Of a DNA stretch of 55,512 nucleotides, positions 48,589 through 55,512 are shown piece by piece. The stretch spans positions 1 to 55,512 of the forward strand of contig JAIRVR010000026.1 of the NCBI GenBank assembly GCA_031253795.1, given 5' to 3'. The position numbers and the translations under genes were made by a program. The notes beneath the pieces were generated by a model. That model was not told where the DNA came from. It did no database searches and saw only the letters and a list, made by a program, of their open reading frames with translations. Position 1 is the first letter of the stretch, and the number at the start of each line of letters is the position of its first letter. Source of the DNA: Burkholderiaceae bacterium (GTDB lineage: Bacteria; Pseudomonadota; Gammaproteobacteria; Burkholderiales; Burkholderiaceae_C).

Positions 48589-49565
48589 TGCAGCGGCACC
48601 TTCGCCTGGCTGACGATGCGTTTCCACAGCGCGATTTCGTTCTTCTGGAAGTCGCGCATCTGGGCGGGTCCGCCCGTCATGGGGCTGGCACCCAGGCGCT
48701 CGTAGAAGGCGCGTGTCTCGTCCATCCGGGAAATGGCGGTGAACCACTCGGCCAGCTTCGCGGTCTCGGCCGCGGGCGTCCTGGCGGCGACCATGGCGCC
48801 CACCCAGGTGTAGGCCTCGAAGCCCGGAAGGCCGGCCTCGGCGGCCGTGGGCACCTCGGGCGAGGATGGCACGCGCCGGTCGGCGGCCACGGCCAGGATG
48901 CGCAGGCGCCCGCCCCGGGCCAGTTCCTGCACGGCCGTGACTTCGGCAAAGGCATAGTCCACCGTGCCCGCCGCCACGGCCGTGGCGGTTTCGCCGGCCC
49001 CCTTGAAGGGCACGTGCACGGTCTGCACCCGGGCCACATCGTTGAGCAGTTCGCCCATGAGCTGGTAGCCCGCCGAGCCCGCGCCGAAGTTGACCTTGCC
49101 GGGGTGGGCCCGCGCATGGGACAGCAGGCCGGCGAGATCCCGGTAGGGCGTGTCGGGACCGACCACGACCATGGCCGGCGCGCGCATCATCATGGTCAAC
49201 GGCGCAAGGTCGACCGTGGGGTCGTAGGGCAGCTGCCGGAACAGGGCCGCATTCACGGCCAGCGTGGAATTGCTGCCGATGAAGACGGTATGGCCATCGG
49301 GCGGCGCCGACAGCACCTGCTTGACGGCCAGGAACCCGTTGGCCCCGGGCCGGTTTTCCACGACCACGGCCTGGCCGGCCAGCTCCTGCAGCTTGCGCGC
49401 GAAATAGCGTGCCGAGGTATCGGTACCGCTACCGGGCCCGAAGGGCACGACGAATTTGATGGGACGCGAGGGAAAGTCCTGGGCCAGGACCGGTGGCGTG
49501 GACGCGGCCCCCAGGGCCAGCAGGCTGGCGGCCAGGGTGCCCGCAAGGGATCGGCGGGTTGGCAT
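48585..49565 (-). CDS. Bug/TctC-family periplasmic binding protein of the acyl-CoA operon
   Basis: A 326-residue exported protein with a Tat-like signal (MPTRRSLAGTLAASLLALGA; cleavage near VLAQDF) and the Bug pattern (PIKFVVPFGPGSGTDTSARY; GQAVVVENRPGANGFLAVK; VHVPFKGAGETATAVAAG). CCAAGGAG lies 9 bp before ATG 49565. First gene of an operon with CoA-transferase, two dehydrogenases and hydratase, divergent from a LysR gene, so its ligand is probably the acid that the operon degrades. No TctA/TctB partner is in the window. Confidence 0.9.
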   Translation of the reverse strand: MPTRRSLAGTLAASLLALGAASTPPVLAQDFPSRPIKFVVPFGPGSGTDTSARYFARKLQELAGQAVVVENRPGANGFLAVKQVLSAPPDGHTVFIGSNSTLAVNAALFRQLPYDPTVDLAPLTMMMRAPAMVVVGPDTPYRDLAGLLSHARAHPGKVNFGAGSAGYQLMGELLNDVARVQTVHVPFKGAGETATAVAAGTVDYAFAEVTAVQELARGGRLRILAVAADRRVPSSPEVPTAAEAGLPGFEAYTWVGAMVAARTPAAETAKLAEWFTAISRMDETRAFYERLGASPMTGGPAQMRDFQKNEIALWKRIVSQAKVPLQ

Positions 49566-49673
49566 GCTGTGTCTCCTTGGCAGCCCTGTGTCGGGCCTTG
49601 GATGCACTCTAGCCAGCGTGCCTTGCGCGGTCTAATATTAAAAATCACGCAACCGATACTGTCTGGATATCAC

Positions 49674-50594
49674 ATGAACCTGCGGCAGCTGCGCCAGTTC
49701 GTCGCGCTGGCGGAGACCGGCAATTTCCATCGCGCGGCCGAGGCGCTGCACATGGCCCAACCGCCGCTGTCGGTGTCCATACGCAAGCTGGAAGAGGAGC
49801 TGGGGGCGCCGCTGTTCGAGCGCAGCTCCACCGGCGCCCTGCTCACGCCCGAAGGCCAGGCCATGCTGTCCGATGCGCGCCTGGCCCTTTTCCATGCCGA
49901 GCAATGCCGCCAGGCCGTGGCCGATGCCCGCCAGGGCCAGGGCGGCCTGCTGCGCCTGGGCATCATCGGCTCGGCCACCTATGCCCTGCTGCCGGGCCTC
50001 ATTCCGTCGCTGCGCGAGGCTTTTCCCAAGATCGAGCTGGAACTGACCGAGGCCACTTCCTCCGAAATCCTCGAAGGCCTGGTGTCGCGCCGCTTCGACG
50101 CGGGCCTGGTGCGCTATCCCGTGCTGGAGCCCGGGGGCTTCGAGCTGCTGCCGCTGGACCGCGACGATTTCGTGCTGGCCGTGTCCGAACGCAGCCCCCT
50201 GGCCGCGCTGGGGTCCATCGCGCTGTCGCAGGCGGCCGGCGAGCCCTTCATCATGTACCCGCAGGACAAGGTGCCCAGCCTCTGCGCCCTGGCGCTGATG
50301 CGCTGCCAGCTCTCGGGCTTTCGGCCGCGCGTGGCCCAGGAAGCCATGCAGGTGCAGACCATCATGAGCCTGGTGGCATCGGGCCTGGGCGTGGGGCTGG
50401 TGGCCGGCGTGTCGCGCCAGGTGCTGCCGCCCGGCGTCACCTGCCTGGAGCTGACCGACAACCCGCCGGACTTCCGTATTGGCATTGCGCTGGCGCGGCT
50501 GGCGGGCGGCAGCAACCGGCTGGTGGAGCGCTTCGCCGCCCATGCCCTGCACCACGCTCAGCACGCTGCCCGGGCGCCGGACCGGGCGGACTGA
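49674..50594 (+). CDS. LysR-family regulator of the acyl-CoA operon
   Basis: A 306-residue LysR regulator with winged HTH (MNLRQLRQFVALAETGNFHR; LHMAQPPLSVSIRKLEEELG) and an effector domain of the BenM/CatM-like type (GFVPR-like variant LGIIGSATYALLPGLI; IMYPQDKVPSLCALALM). Divergent from the Bug gene with 108 bp between starts, in which an AT-rich island (TAATATTAAAAATCA, 49633-49647) fits a LysR site. It probably activates the Bug/CoA-transferase operon in response to its acid or acyl-CoA. Confidence 0.88.
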   Translation: MNLRQLRQFVALAETGNFHRAAEALHMAQPPLSVSIRKLEEELGAPLFERSSTGALLTPEGQAMLSDARLALFHAEQCRQAVADARQGQGGLLRLGIIGSATYALLPGLIPSLREAFPKIELELTEATSSEILEGLVSRRFDAGLVRYPVLEPGGFELLPLDRDDFVLAVSERSPLAALGSIALSQAAGEPFIMYPQDKVPSLCALALMRCQLSGFRPRVAQEAMQVQTIMSLVASGLGVGLVAGVSRQVLPPGVTCLELTDNPPDFRIGIALARLAGGSNRLVERFAAHALHHAQHAARAPDRAD

Positions 50595-50618
50595 AACGCA
50601 CGGTCCGGTGCCCGGGGC

Positions 50619-52682
50619 CTAGGCGTCGCGGGCCTGCGCATGGCGGGCCGCAAAGCCCACATACCAGTCCAGGCAGCCGGGATTGGCCATGGCCTCCTTG
50701 TTGACCACCTTGTCCAGCGGCTGGCCCAGCATCAGCTTCTTGATGGGCAGCTCCTGTTTCTTGCCGCTGAGCGTGCGCGGAATCTCGGCCACCTGCACGA
50801 TGTCGTCGGGCACGAAGCGCGGCGACAGGGCCTGGCGGATGGCGGACTGCAGGCGCGCGCGCAGCGCCTCGTCCAGGGATACGCCGGGGCGCAGCACCAC
50901 GAACAGCGGCATATAGCTCTCGCGGCCCAGGTATTCGAGGTCCACCACCATGGAGTCCAGCACCTCGGGCAGGGCCTCGACGGCGCTGTAGATCTCGCTG
51001 GTGCCCATGCGCAGGCCGTGGCGGTTGATGGTGGCGTCGCTGCGGCCGTAGATGATGCAGCCGCCCTCGGGCAGGATGCGTATCCAGTCGCCATGGCGCC
51101 AGACCGGCCCCATGGCGGCCGGCCCGTCCCCGCCACCGGGCTGGCGGCCATGGCCTGGCGGGTACATGTCGAAGTAGCTGGACAGATAGCGCTTGCCGTC
51201 CGTGTCGCCCCACAGGTACAGAGGCATGGAGGGAATGGGCTGGGTGCAGACCAGCTCGCCCACCTCGTCGATGACGGGCTGGCCCTGCTCGTTCCAGGCC
51301 TCGACGGCCGCGCCCAGTTGGCGGCACTGCATGATGCCGGGCTCCTGGGGCAGCTCGCGGTGGCCGCCGATGAAGGCGCCCGCGAAATCCGTGCCACCGG
51401 AAATATTGTTCCACCAGATATCAGGATGCCCCATGCCTGCGAACTGCGCCGTGCCCCAGCTCTGCACCTCGGGTGACAGCGGGGAGCCCGTGGTGCCCAG
51501 GCTGCGGATGCGCGACAGGTCGCCGCACTGCGCCAGGTCCACGCCGGCCTTCATGCAGTTGGCGTAGAAGGCCGCGCCCGAGCCGAAGCTGGTCACGCCG
51601 GTCTCGGCGGCGAAGCGCCACAGCACGCCCCAATCGGGCTTTTCCTTGCTGCCGCCAGGGCTGCCGTCGAAGATCACGCAGGTCGTGCCGCCCAGCAGGC
51701 CGCTGACCTGGGCATTCCACATCACCCAGCCCGTGGAGCTGTACCAGTGGTAGCGCTCGCCCCAGCTGTTGGGGTGGTAGCTGCAGCCCACGTCGTTGTG
51801 CAGGGCCTTGAGCTGCAGGGCCACCAGCACCATGCCGCCATGGCCATGGACGATGGGCTTGGGCAGGCCGGTGGTGCCGCTGGAGTAGACGATCCACAGC
51901 GGATGGTCGAAGGGCAGCCATTGCGGCTCGAAGGCCGCCGTGGCGGCATCGTCGCGGGCCGTGACCTGCCCGTAGTCCGCCGCATCGGGAAGGCGGGCCG
52001 CCAGGTCCAGGTTGGGCACCAGCACCACATGCTCCACGCTGGGCAGCCCGGCACGCAGCTCGGCCAGCACGGCCATGCGGTCCATGTCGCGGCTGGCGTA
52101 GTGCACGCCGTCCACGGCGATCAGGGCCTTGGGCGCGATCTGGCGGAAGCGGTCGAGCACCGCATTGGTGCCCATGTCGGGGGCGCAGATGCTCCAGACG
52201 GCGCCCAGGCTGGCCGTGGCCAGGAAGGCGACCATGGCCTCGGGAATGTTGGGCAGGTAGGCGGCCACGCGGTCGCCACGGCCCACGCCCTGCTGCTTCA
52301 GGTGCAGGGCCAGGGCCGCGACCTGGCGGCGCAGATCGGGCCAGGACAGCTCGCGCTGGCGGCCGGCCTCGTTGCGGCTGACCACGGCAGGCATGCCCGC
52401 CGCATGGGCAGCGTCCACATGGCGCAGCACCTGGCGCGTGTAGTTGACCTGGGCGCCCGGAAACCACTGGGCGCCGGGCATGGTGTTGCGCGCCAGCACG
52501 GCGGTGTGCGGCGTGGGCGACTGCAGGTGGTTGTAGTCCCAGACGCTTTGCCAGAAGGCATCGAGATCGGTCACCGACCAGCGCCACAGCGCGTCGTAGC
52601 TGTCGAACTGCAGGCCGTGGCGCTCGCGCAGCCAGTCCTGGTACAGGCGGATCTGGGGGATGAAGGCAGGGTTGTGACTCAT
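50619..52682 (-). CDS. Acetoacetate-CoA ligase (acetoacetyl-CoA synthetase)
   Basis: A 687-residue ANL-superfamily ligase in the acetoacetyl-CoA synthetase branch. N-terminal LDAFWQSVWDYNHLQSPTPH, ATP motif SSGTTGLPKPIVHGHGG, WNNISGGTDFAGAFIGG, VWRHGDWIRI, DATINRHGLRMGTSEIY and C-terminal LSGKKQELPIKKLM are present. It activates acetoacetate for use via acetoacetyl-CoA, for example from PHB or ketone-body metabolism. At about residues 505-525 a Gly/Pro-rich insert (PPGHGRQPGGGDGPAAMG) separates DMYP from VWRHGDW, which I expect to be adjacent. Start ATG 52682; divergent from the NCS2 permease gene (195 bp). Confidence 0.9.
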   Translation of the reverse strand: MSHNPAFIPQIRLYQDWLRERHGLQFDSYDALWRWSVTDLDAFWQSVWDYNHLQSPTPHTAVLARNTMPGAQWFPGAQVNYTRQVLRHVDAAHAAGMPAVVSRNEAGRQRELSWPDLRRQVAALALHLKQQGVGRGDRVAAYLPNIPEAMVAFLATASLGAVWSICAPDMGTNAVLDRFRQIAPKALIAVDGVHYASRDMDRMAVLAELRAGLPSVEHVVLVPNLDLAARLPDAADYGQVTARDDAATAAFEPQWLPFDHPLWIVYSSGTTGLPKPIVHGHGGMVLVALQLKALHNDVGCSYHPNSWGERYHWYSSTGWVMWNAQVSGLLGGTTCVIFDGSPGGSKEKPDWGVLWRFAAETGVTSFGSGAAFYANCMKAGVDLAQCGDLSRIRSLGTTGSPLSPEVQSWGTAQFAGMGHPDIWWNNISGGTDFAGAFIGGHRELPQEPGIMQCRQLGAAVEAWNEQGQPVIDEVGELVCTQPIPSMPLYLWGDTDGKRYLSSYFDMYPPGHGRQPGGGDGPAAMGPVWRHGDWIRILPEGGCIIYGRSDATINRHGLRMGTSEIYSAVEALPEVLDSMVVDLEYLGRESYMPLFVVLRPGVSLDEALRARLQSAIRQALSPRFVPDDIVQVAEIPRTLSGKKQELPIKKLMLGQPLDKVVNKEAMANPGCLDWYVGFAARHAQARDA

Positions 52683-52802
52683 GACCGGCCACGGTACGCG
52701 CGCGCGGCGCACGAGCCCAGACGGGAAAGCCACTAGGCTGGCACCTGGGCGACAAAGTGCACCGCCCGGCCCGCGTATCTGCGCACAAACACTGGGAAAA
52801 AA

Positions 52803-52829
52803 TTTCCGGCCGCCCCTTCCTGCCGGAAA
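52803..52829. promoter_or_regulatory. Inverted repeat upstream of the NCS2 permease gene
   Basis: TTTCCGGC (52803-52810) and GCCGGAAA (52822-52829) form a perfect 8-bp dyad with an 11-bp centre, 49 bp before the permease start and just before a TAATAT -10-like hexamer (52841-52846). Its position over or upstream of the promoter suggests a repressor or activator site rather than an RNA element. Confidence 0.45.
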
Positions 52830-52877
52830 ACAAATGCCTCTAATATCGCGCCAATTTTTTACAAGGAGCGATGCCAA

Positions 52878-54185
52878 ATGGGCCTTTTCCAATGGACGGA
52901 GAAATCCGCCGACCAGCTGCAATCGGGAGGCGTCATCGGCCCCGACGAGCGCCTGCCCTGGCCCCAGACCGGGCTGATGGGCATTCAGCACGTGATCGCC
53001 ATGTTCGGCTCCACGGTGCTGGCGCCCATCCTCATGGGCTTCGATCCCAACGTGGCCGTGCTCATGAGCGGCATAGGCACGCTGATCTTCTTTCTGATCA
53101 CGGGTGGCAAGGTGCCCAGCTACCTGGGCTCGTCCTTCGCCTTCATCGGCGTGGTCATCGCCGCCACGGCCTATGGCGGCAAGGGACCCAATGGCAACAT
53201 CGGCGTGGCCCTGGGCGGCATCATCGCCTGCGGCGCGGTCTACGCCCTGGTGGGTCTGGTGGTGCAGATGGTGGGCACGCGCTGGATCGAGCGCTTCATG
53301 CCGCCCGTGGTCACGGGCGCCGTGGTGGCGGTGATCGGCCTGAACCTGGCGGCCATTCCCGTCAAGAACATGGCGGCCAACAATTTCGAATCCTGGATGC
53401 AGGCCCTGACCTTCGTCTGCGTGGGCCTGGTGGCCGTGTTCACGCGCGGCATGGTGCAGCGCCTGCTCATCCTGGTCGGCCTGATCGCTGCCAGCCTGCT
53501 GTACGGACTGTTCACCAACGTGCTGGGCATGGGCAAACCCGTGGACCTGTCGGGTGTCATCGGTGCCGACTGGTTCGGCCTGCCCCAGTTCCATGCGCCG
53601 GTGTTCAGCGGCCCGGCCATGGTGCTCATCGTGCCCGTGGTCATCATCCTGGTCGCCGAAAACCTGGGCCACATCAAGGCCGTGACGGCCATGACGGGCA
53701 AAAACCTGGACCAGTACATGGGCCGGGCCTTCATCGGCGACGGCGTGGCCACCATGGTCAGCGGCGCGGCCGGCGGCACCGGAGTGACCACTTACGCCGA
53801 GAACATCGGCGTGATGGCGGCCACGCGCATCTACTCGACGGCCGTGTTCTTCGTGGCCGCCGTGCTGGCCGTGCTGCTGGGCTTCTCGCCCAAGTTCGGC
53901 GCGCTGATCCAGGCGATTCCGCTGCCCGTGATGGGTGGCGTGTCCATCGTGGTCTTCGGCCTGATCGCCGTGGCCGGCGCCAAGATCTGGGTGGACAACC
54001 GCGTGGACTTCTCGCAGAACAAGAACCTGATCGTGGCCGCCATCACCCTGATCCTGGGCACGGGCGACTTCACGCTCAAGTTCGGTGACTTCGCGCTGGG
54101 CGGCATCGGCACCGCCACCTTCGGCGCCATCATCCTCTATGCGCTGCTGGACCGCGCCAAGGATGACCAATCTCTGACTCATTGA
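52878..54185 (+). CDS. NCS2-family uracil/xanthine permease
   Basis: A 435-residue, ~14-helix inner-membrane nucleobase symporter. Family signatures include QHVIAMFGSTVLAPILMGFD, SYLGSSFAFIGVVIA, the first Glu motif VVIILVAENLGHIKAVTAMT and the second GGTGVTTYAENIGVMAATR, matching the two conserved Glu of UraA-type uracil transporters. UraA or RutG-like uracil uptake is the best guess; xanthine is possible. AAGGAG is 10 bp before ATG 52878. A perfect inverted repeat and AT-rich promoter region precede it. Confidence 0.9.
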   Translation: MGLFQWTEKSADQLQSGGVIGPDERLPWPQTGLMGIQHVIAMFGSTVLAPILMGFDPNVAVLMSGIGTLIFFLITGGKVPSYLGSSFAFIGVVIAATAYGGKGPNGNIGVALGGIIACGAVYALVGLVVQMVGTRWIERFMPPVVTGAVVAVIGLNLAAIPVKNMAANNFESWMQALTFVCVGLVAVFTRGMVQRLLILVGLIAASLLYGLFTNVLGMGKPVDLSGVIGADWFGLPQFHAPVFSGPAMVLIVPVVIILVAENLGHIKAVTAMTGKNLDQYMGRAFIGDGVATMVSGAAGGTGVTTYAENIGVMAATRIYSTAVFFVAAVLAVLLGFSPKFGALIQAIPLPVMGGVSIVVFGLIAVAGAKIWVDNRVDFSQNKNLIVAAITLILGTGDFTLKFGDFALGGIGTATFGAIILYALLDRAKDDQSLTH

Positions 54186-54293
54186 ATGTGAGCACACGCA
54201 CACGTTGAAAAACCTTTGACTGCGCAGCAGGGCCTTTACGGGGAAACCCGAAGTGGTCCCGCAGCGCTGCTACCATCGGTTTCCGGAGATATG

Positions 54294-54320
54294 CCGCCCC
54301 CTGACGGGGCGGTTTTTTTT
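54294..54320 (+). terminator. Rho-independent terminator after the NCS2 permease gene
   Basis: CCGCCCC (54294-54300), loop CTGAC, GGGGCGG (54306-54312) and eight T. It separates the permease from the CoA-transferase gene; the rest of the 54186-54382 gap has no visible gene. Confidence 0.9.
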
Positions 54321-54382
54321 AGGCTTGCAAGCCAGCGCTCCGGCCCCTGCCGGCTGGCGCGAGCCGTCAGCCGGAGCCCCAG

Positions 54383-55512
54383 ATGTCCATCGCAGACCGC
54401 GTACGCTTTCCCGAATTCCTTTCGCGCACCATGACGGCCGAGCAGGCCGCCGCCCTGATCCCCCACGGCGTCAACGTCGGCATGAGCGGATTCACGGGCG
54501 CGGGCTATCCCAAGGCACTGCCCCAGGCCATCGCCCAGCATGCCAGGAACGAGCACGCGGCCGGCCGGCCCTACAAGATCAATGTCTGGACCGGCGCTTC
54601 CACGGCGGCCGAGACGGACGGCGCCCTGGCCGCGGCCGACGCCCTGGGCCAGCGCCTGCCCTTCAACACCGACCCAACCTGCCGCGCCAAGATCAATGCC
54701 GGCGAGATCGACTTCATCGACATGCACCTGTCCCATGTGGCCCAGCATGCCTGGTTCGGCTTCCTGGGCCCCATGAGCGTGGCCGTGGTCGAGGTGCTGG
54801 GCGTGACCGAGGACGGGCGCCTGATCCCCTCCACCGCCGTGGGCAACAACAAGACCTGGCTGGAAATCGCCGACAAGGTGATCCTCGAGGTCAACACCAA
54901 GCCGCCCCTGCAGATGGAGGGCATGCACGACGTCTACTACGGCACGGCCATCCCGCCGCGCCGCGTGCCCATCGCCCTGACCCATGCCGACGACCGCATC
55001 GGCGAGCCCTATCTGCGCGTGGACCCGGCCAAGGTGGTCGCCGTGGTGGAAACCCACAAGGGCGACCGCGACAACGTCTTCGCCCAGCCCGATGCCAACT
55101 CCAACCTGATCGCCGCCTCCATCATCGACTTCCTGGCGCATGAGATGAAGATGGGCCGCCTGCCCAAGGAGATGCTGCCCATCCAGTCGGGCGTGGGCAA
55201 TGTGGCCAATGCGGTGCTGGCCGGCCTGCTGACCGGCCCCTTCGAAAACCTGCTGGGCTTCACCGAGGTGCTGCAGGACGGCATGCTGGACCTGCTTCGC
55301 GCGGGCAAGATGAGCAAGGCATCGGCCACGGCGATCTCGCTGTCCGGCAGCGCATACCAGGACTTCGAGAAGAACATCGACTTCTACCGCGAGCGCATCA
55401 TCCTGCGCCCCCAGGAGATCAGCAACCACCCCGAGCTGGTGCGCCGCCTGGGCGTGATCGCCATGAACTCCATGATCGAGGCCGACATCTACGGCAACAT
55501 CAACTCCACCCA
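54383..55512 (+). CDS. Acetyl-CoA hydrolase / succinyl-CoA:acetate CoA-transferase (3' end outside window)
   Basis: The first 376 residues of a class I CoA-transferase of the Ach1/Cat1 type (full length usually ~500). N-terminal MTAEQAAALIPHGVNVGMSG, KINVWTGASTAAETDGALAA, GEIDFIDMHLSHVAQHAWFG, QSGVGNVANAVLAGLLTGPF and the segment FTEVLQDGMLDLL, whose Glu is the expected thioester-forming nucleophile, are present. It exchanges CoA between succinyl-CoA and acetate, or hydrolyses acetyl-CoA. ATG 54383 starts 63 bp after the terminator of the upstream permease gene. It may have its own promoter; no clear hexamers are seen. Confidence 0.9.
   Translation, partial: MSIADRVRFPEFLSRTMTAEQAAALIPHGVNVGMSGFTGAGYPKALPQAIAQHARNEHAAGRPYKINVWTGASTAAETDGALAAADALGQRLPFNTDPTCRAKINAGEIDFIDMHLSHVAQHAWFGFLGPMSVAVVEVLGVTEDGRLIPSTAVGNNKTWLEIADKVILEVNTKPPLQMEGMHDVYYGTAIPPRRVPIALTHADDRIGEPYLRVDPAKVVAVVETHKGDRDNVFAQPDANSNLIAASIIDFLAHEMKMGRLPKEMLPIQSGVGNVANAVLAGLLTGPFENLLGFTEVLQDGMLDLLRAGKMSKASATAISLSGSAYQDFEKNIDFYRERIILRPQEISNHPELVRRLGVIAMNSMIEADIYGNINST

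Noticed and set aside
52803-52860. Riboswitch upstream of the NCS2 permease
   Set aside because: The dyad lies upstream of the only plausible -10 hexamer, so it is probably not transcribed, and no purine-type riboswitch core is seen.

Overview
The window is 55.5 kb of GC-rich, gene-dense DNA. It carries a minCDE operon, GTP-type PEP carboxykinase, Bug-family periplasmic binding proteins, a complete homoprotocatechuate (HPC) meta-cleavage operon and many acyl-CoA genes. This combination points to a betaproteobacterium of the Comamonadaceae, most like Delftia or Comamonas; the genus is inferred from gene content and style, not from a marker gene. I saw no rRNA, tRNA, IS element, prophage or CRISPR array. 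Both ends cut through genes (a class III aminotransferase on the left, an acetyl-CoA hydrolase/transferase on the right).

Region 1 (1-14257) looks like an undescribed biosynthesis and export locus. A plus-strand run (class III aminotransferase, FemAB/GNAT-type N-acyltransferase, arginase-fold protein, cyclopropane-synthase-like methyltransferase) converges with, and overlaps by 38 bp, a tightly packed nine-gene minus-strand operon. That operon encodes a TolC-like outer-membrane factor, a DevC-like permease, an ABC ATPase, a lipoprotein adaptor, a MtnX-like phosphatase, a serine hydrolase, two half-size EamA/SMR transporters and a DegT/ArnB-like aminotransferase. A BaeR/AdeR-like two-component system is divergent from it. 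The intervening spacer holds two copies of a 41-bp repeat, each containing ATGGAG half-sites 11 bp apart, which look like the regulator's binding sites. An amino-modified lipid or sugar-lipid product is the simplest guess; the sequence does not identify it.

Region 2 (14232-31310) is mostly housekeeping and accessory metabolism: TetR divergent from an AidB-like acyl-CoA dehydrogenase and acyl-CoA ligase; a PchR-like AraC regulator and siderophore-interacting reductase behind a Fur-box-like site; threonine dehydratase; a 49-residue membrane peptide; pckG with a strong promoter and tandem repeats upstream; LysR plus metallophosphoesterase; UspA; and a 1219-residue exported protein with a CTERM-type sorting tail.

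Region 3 (31348-42192) is the HPC operon: hpaG1, hpaG2, hpaE, a Bug binding protein, LigA-like and LigB-like dioxygenase subunits, hpaF, hpaH, succinate-semialdehyde dehydrogenase, hpaI and hpaR. It takes a 3,4-dihydroxyphenylacetate-type catechol to pyruvate and succinate. The ring-cleavage step is encoded by a LigA+LigB two-subunit enzyme rather than a lone HpaD. The promoter has a dyad in its spacer that suits HpaR. A DEDDh exonuclease and an HpaC-like flavin reductase follow.

Region 4 (42224-55512) holds minCDE, then a LysR-controlled operon (Bug, CoA-transferase, two acyl-CoA dehydrogenases, enoyl-CoA hydratase) for an unknown organic acid, an acetoacetate-CoA ligase with an unusual Gly/Pro-rich insert, a divergent uracil/xanthine permease, and the truncated CoA-transferase gene.
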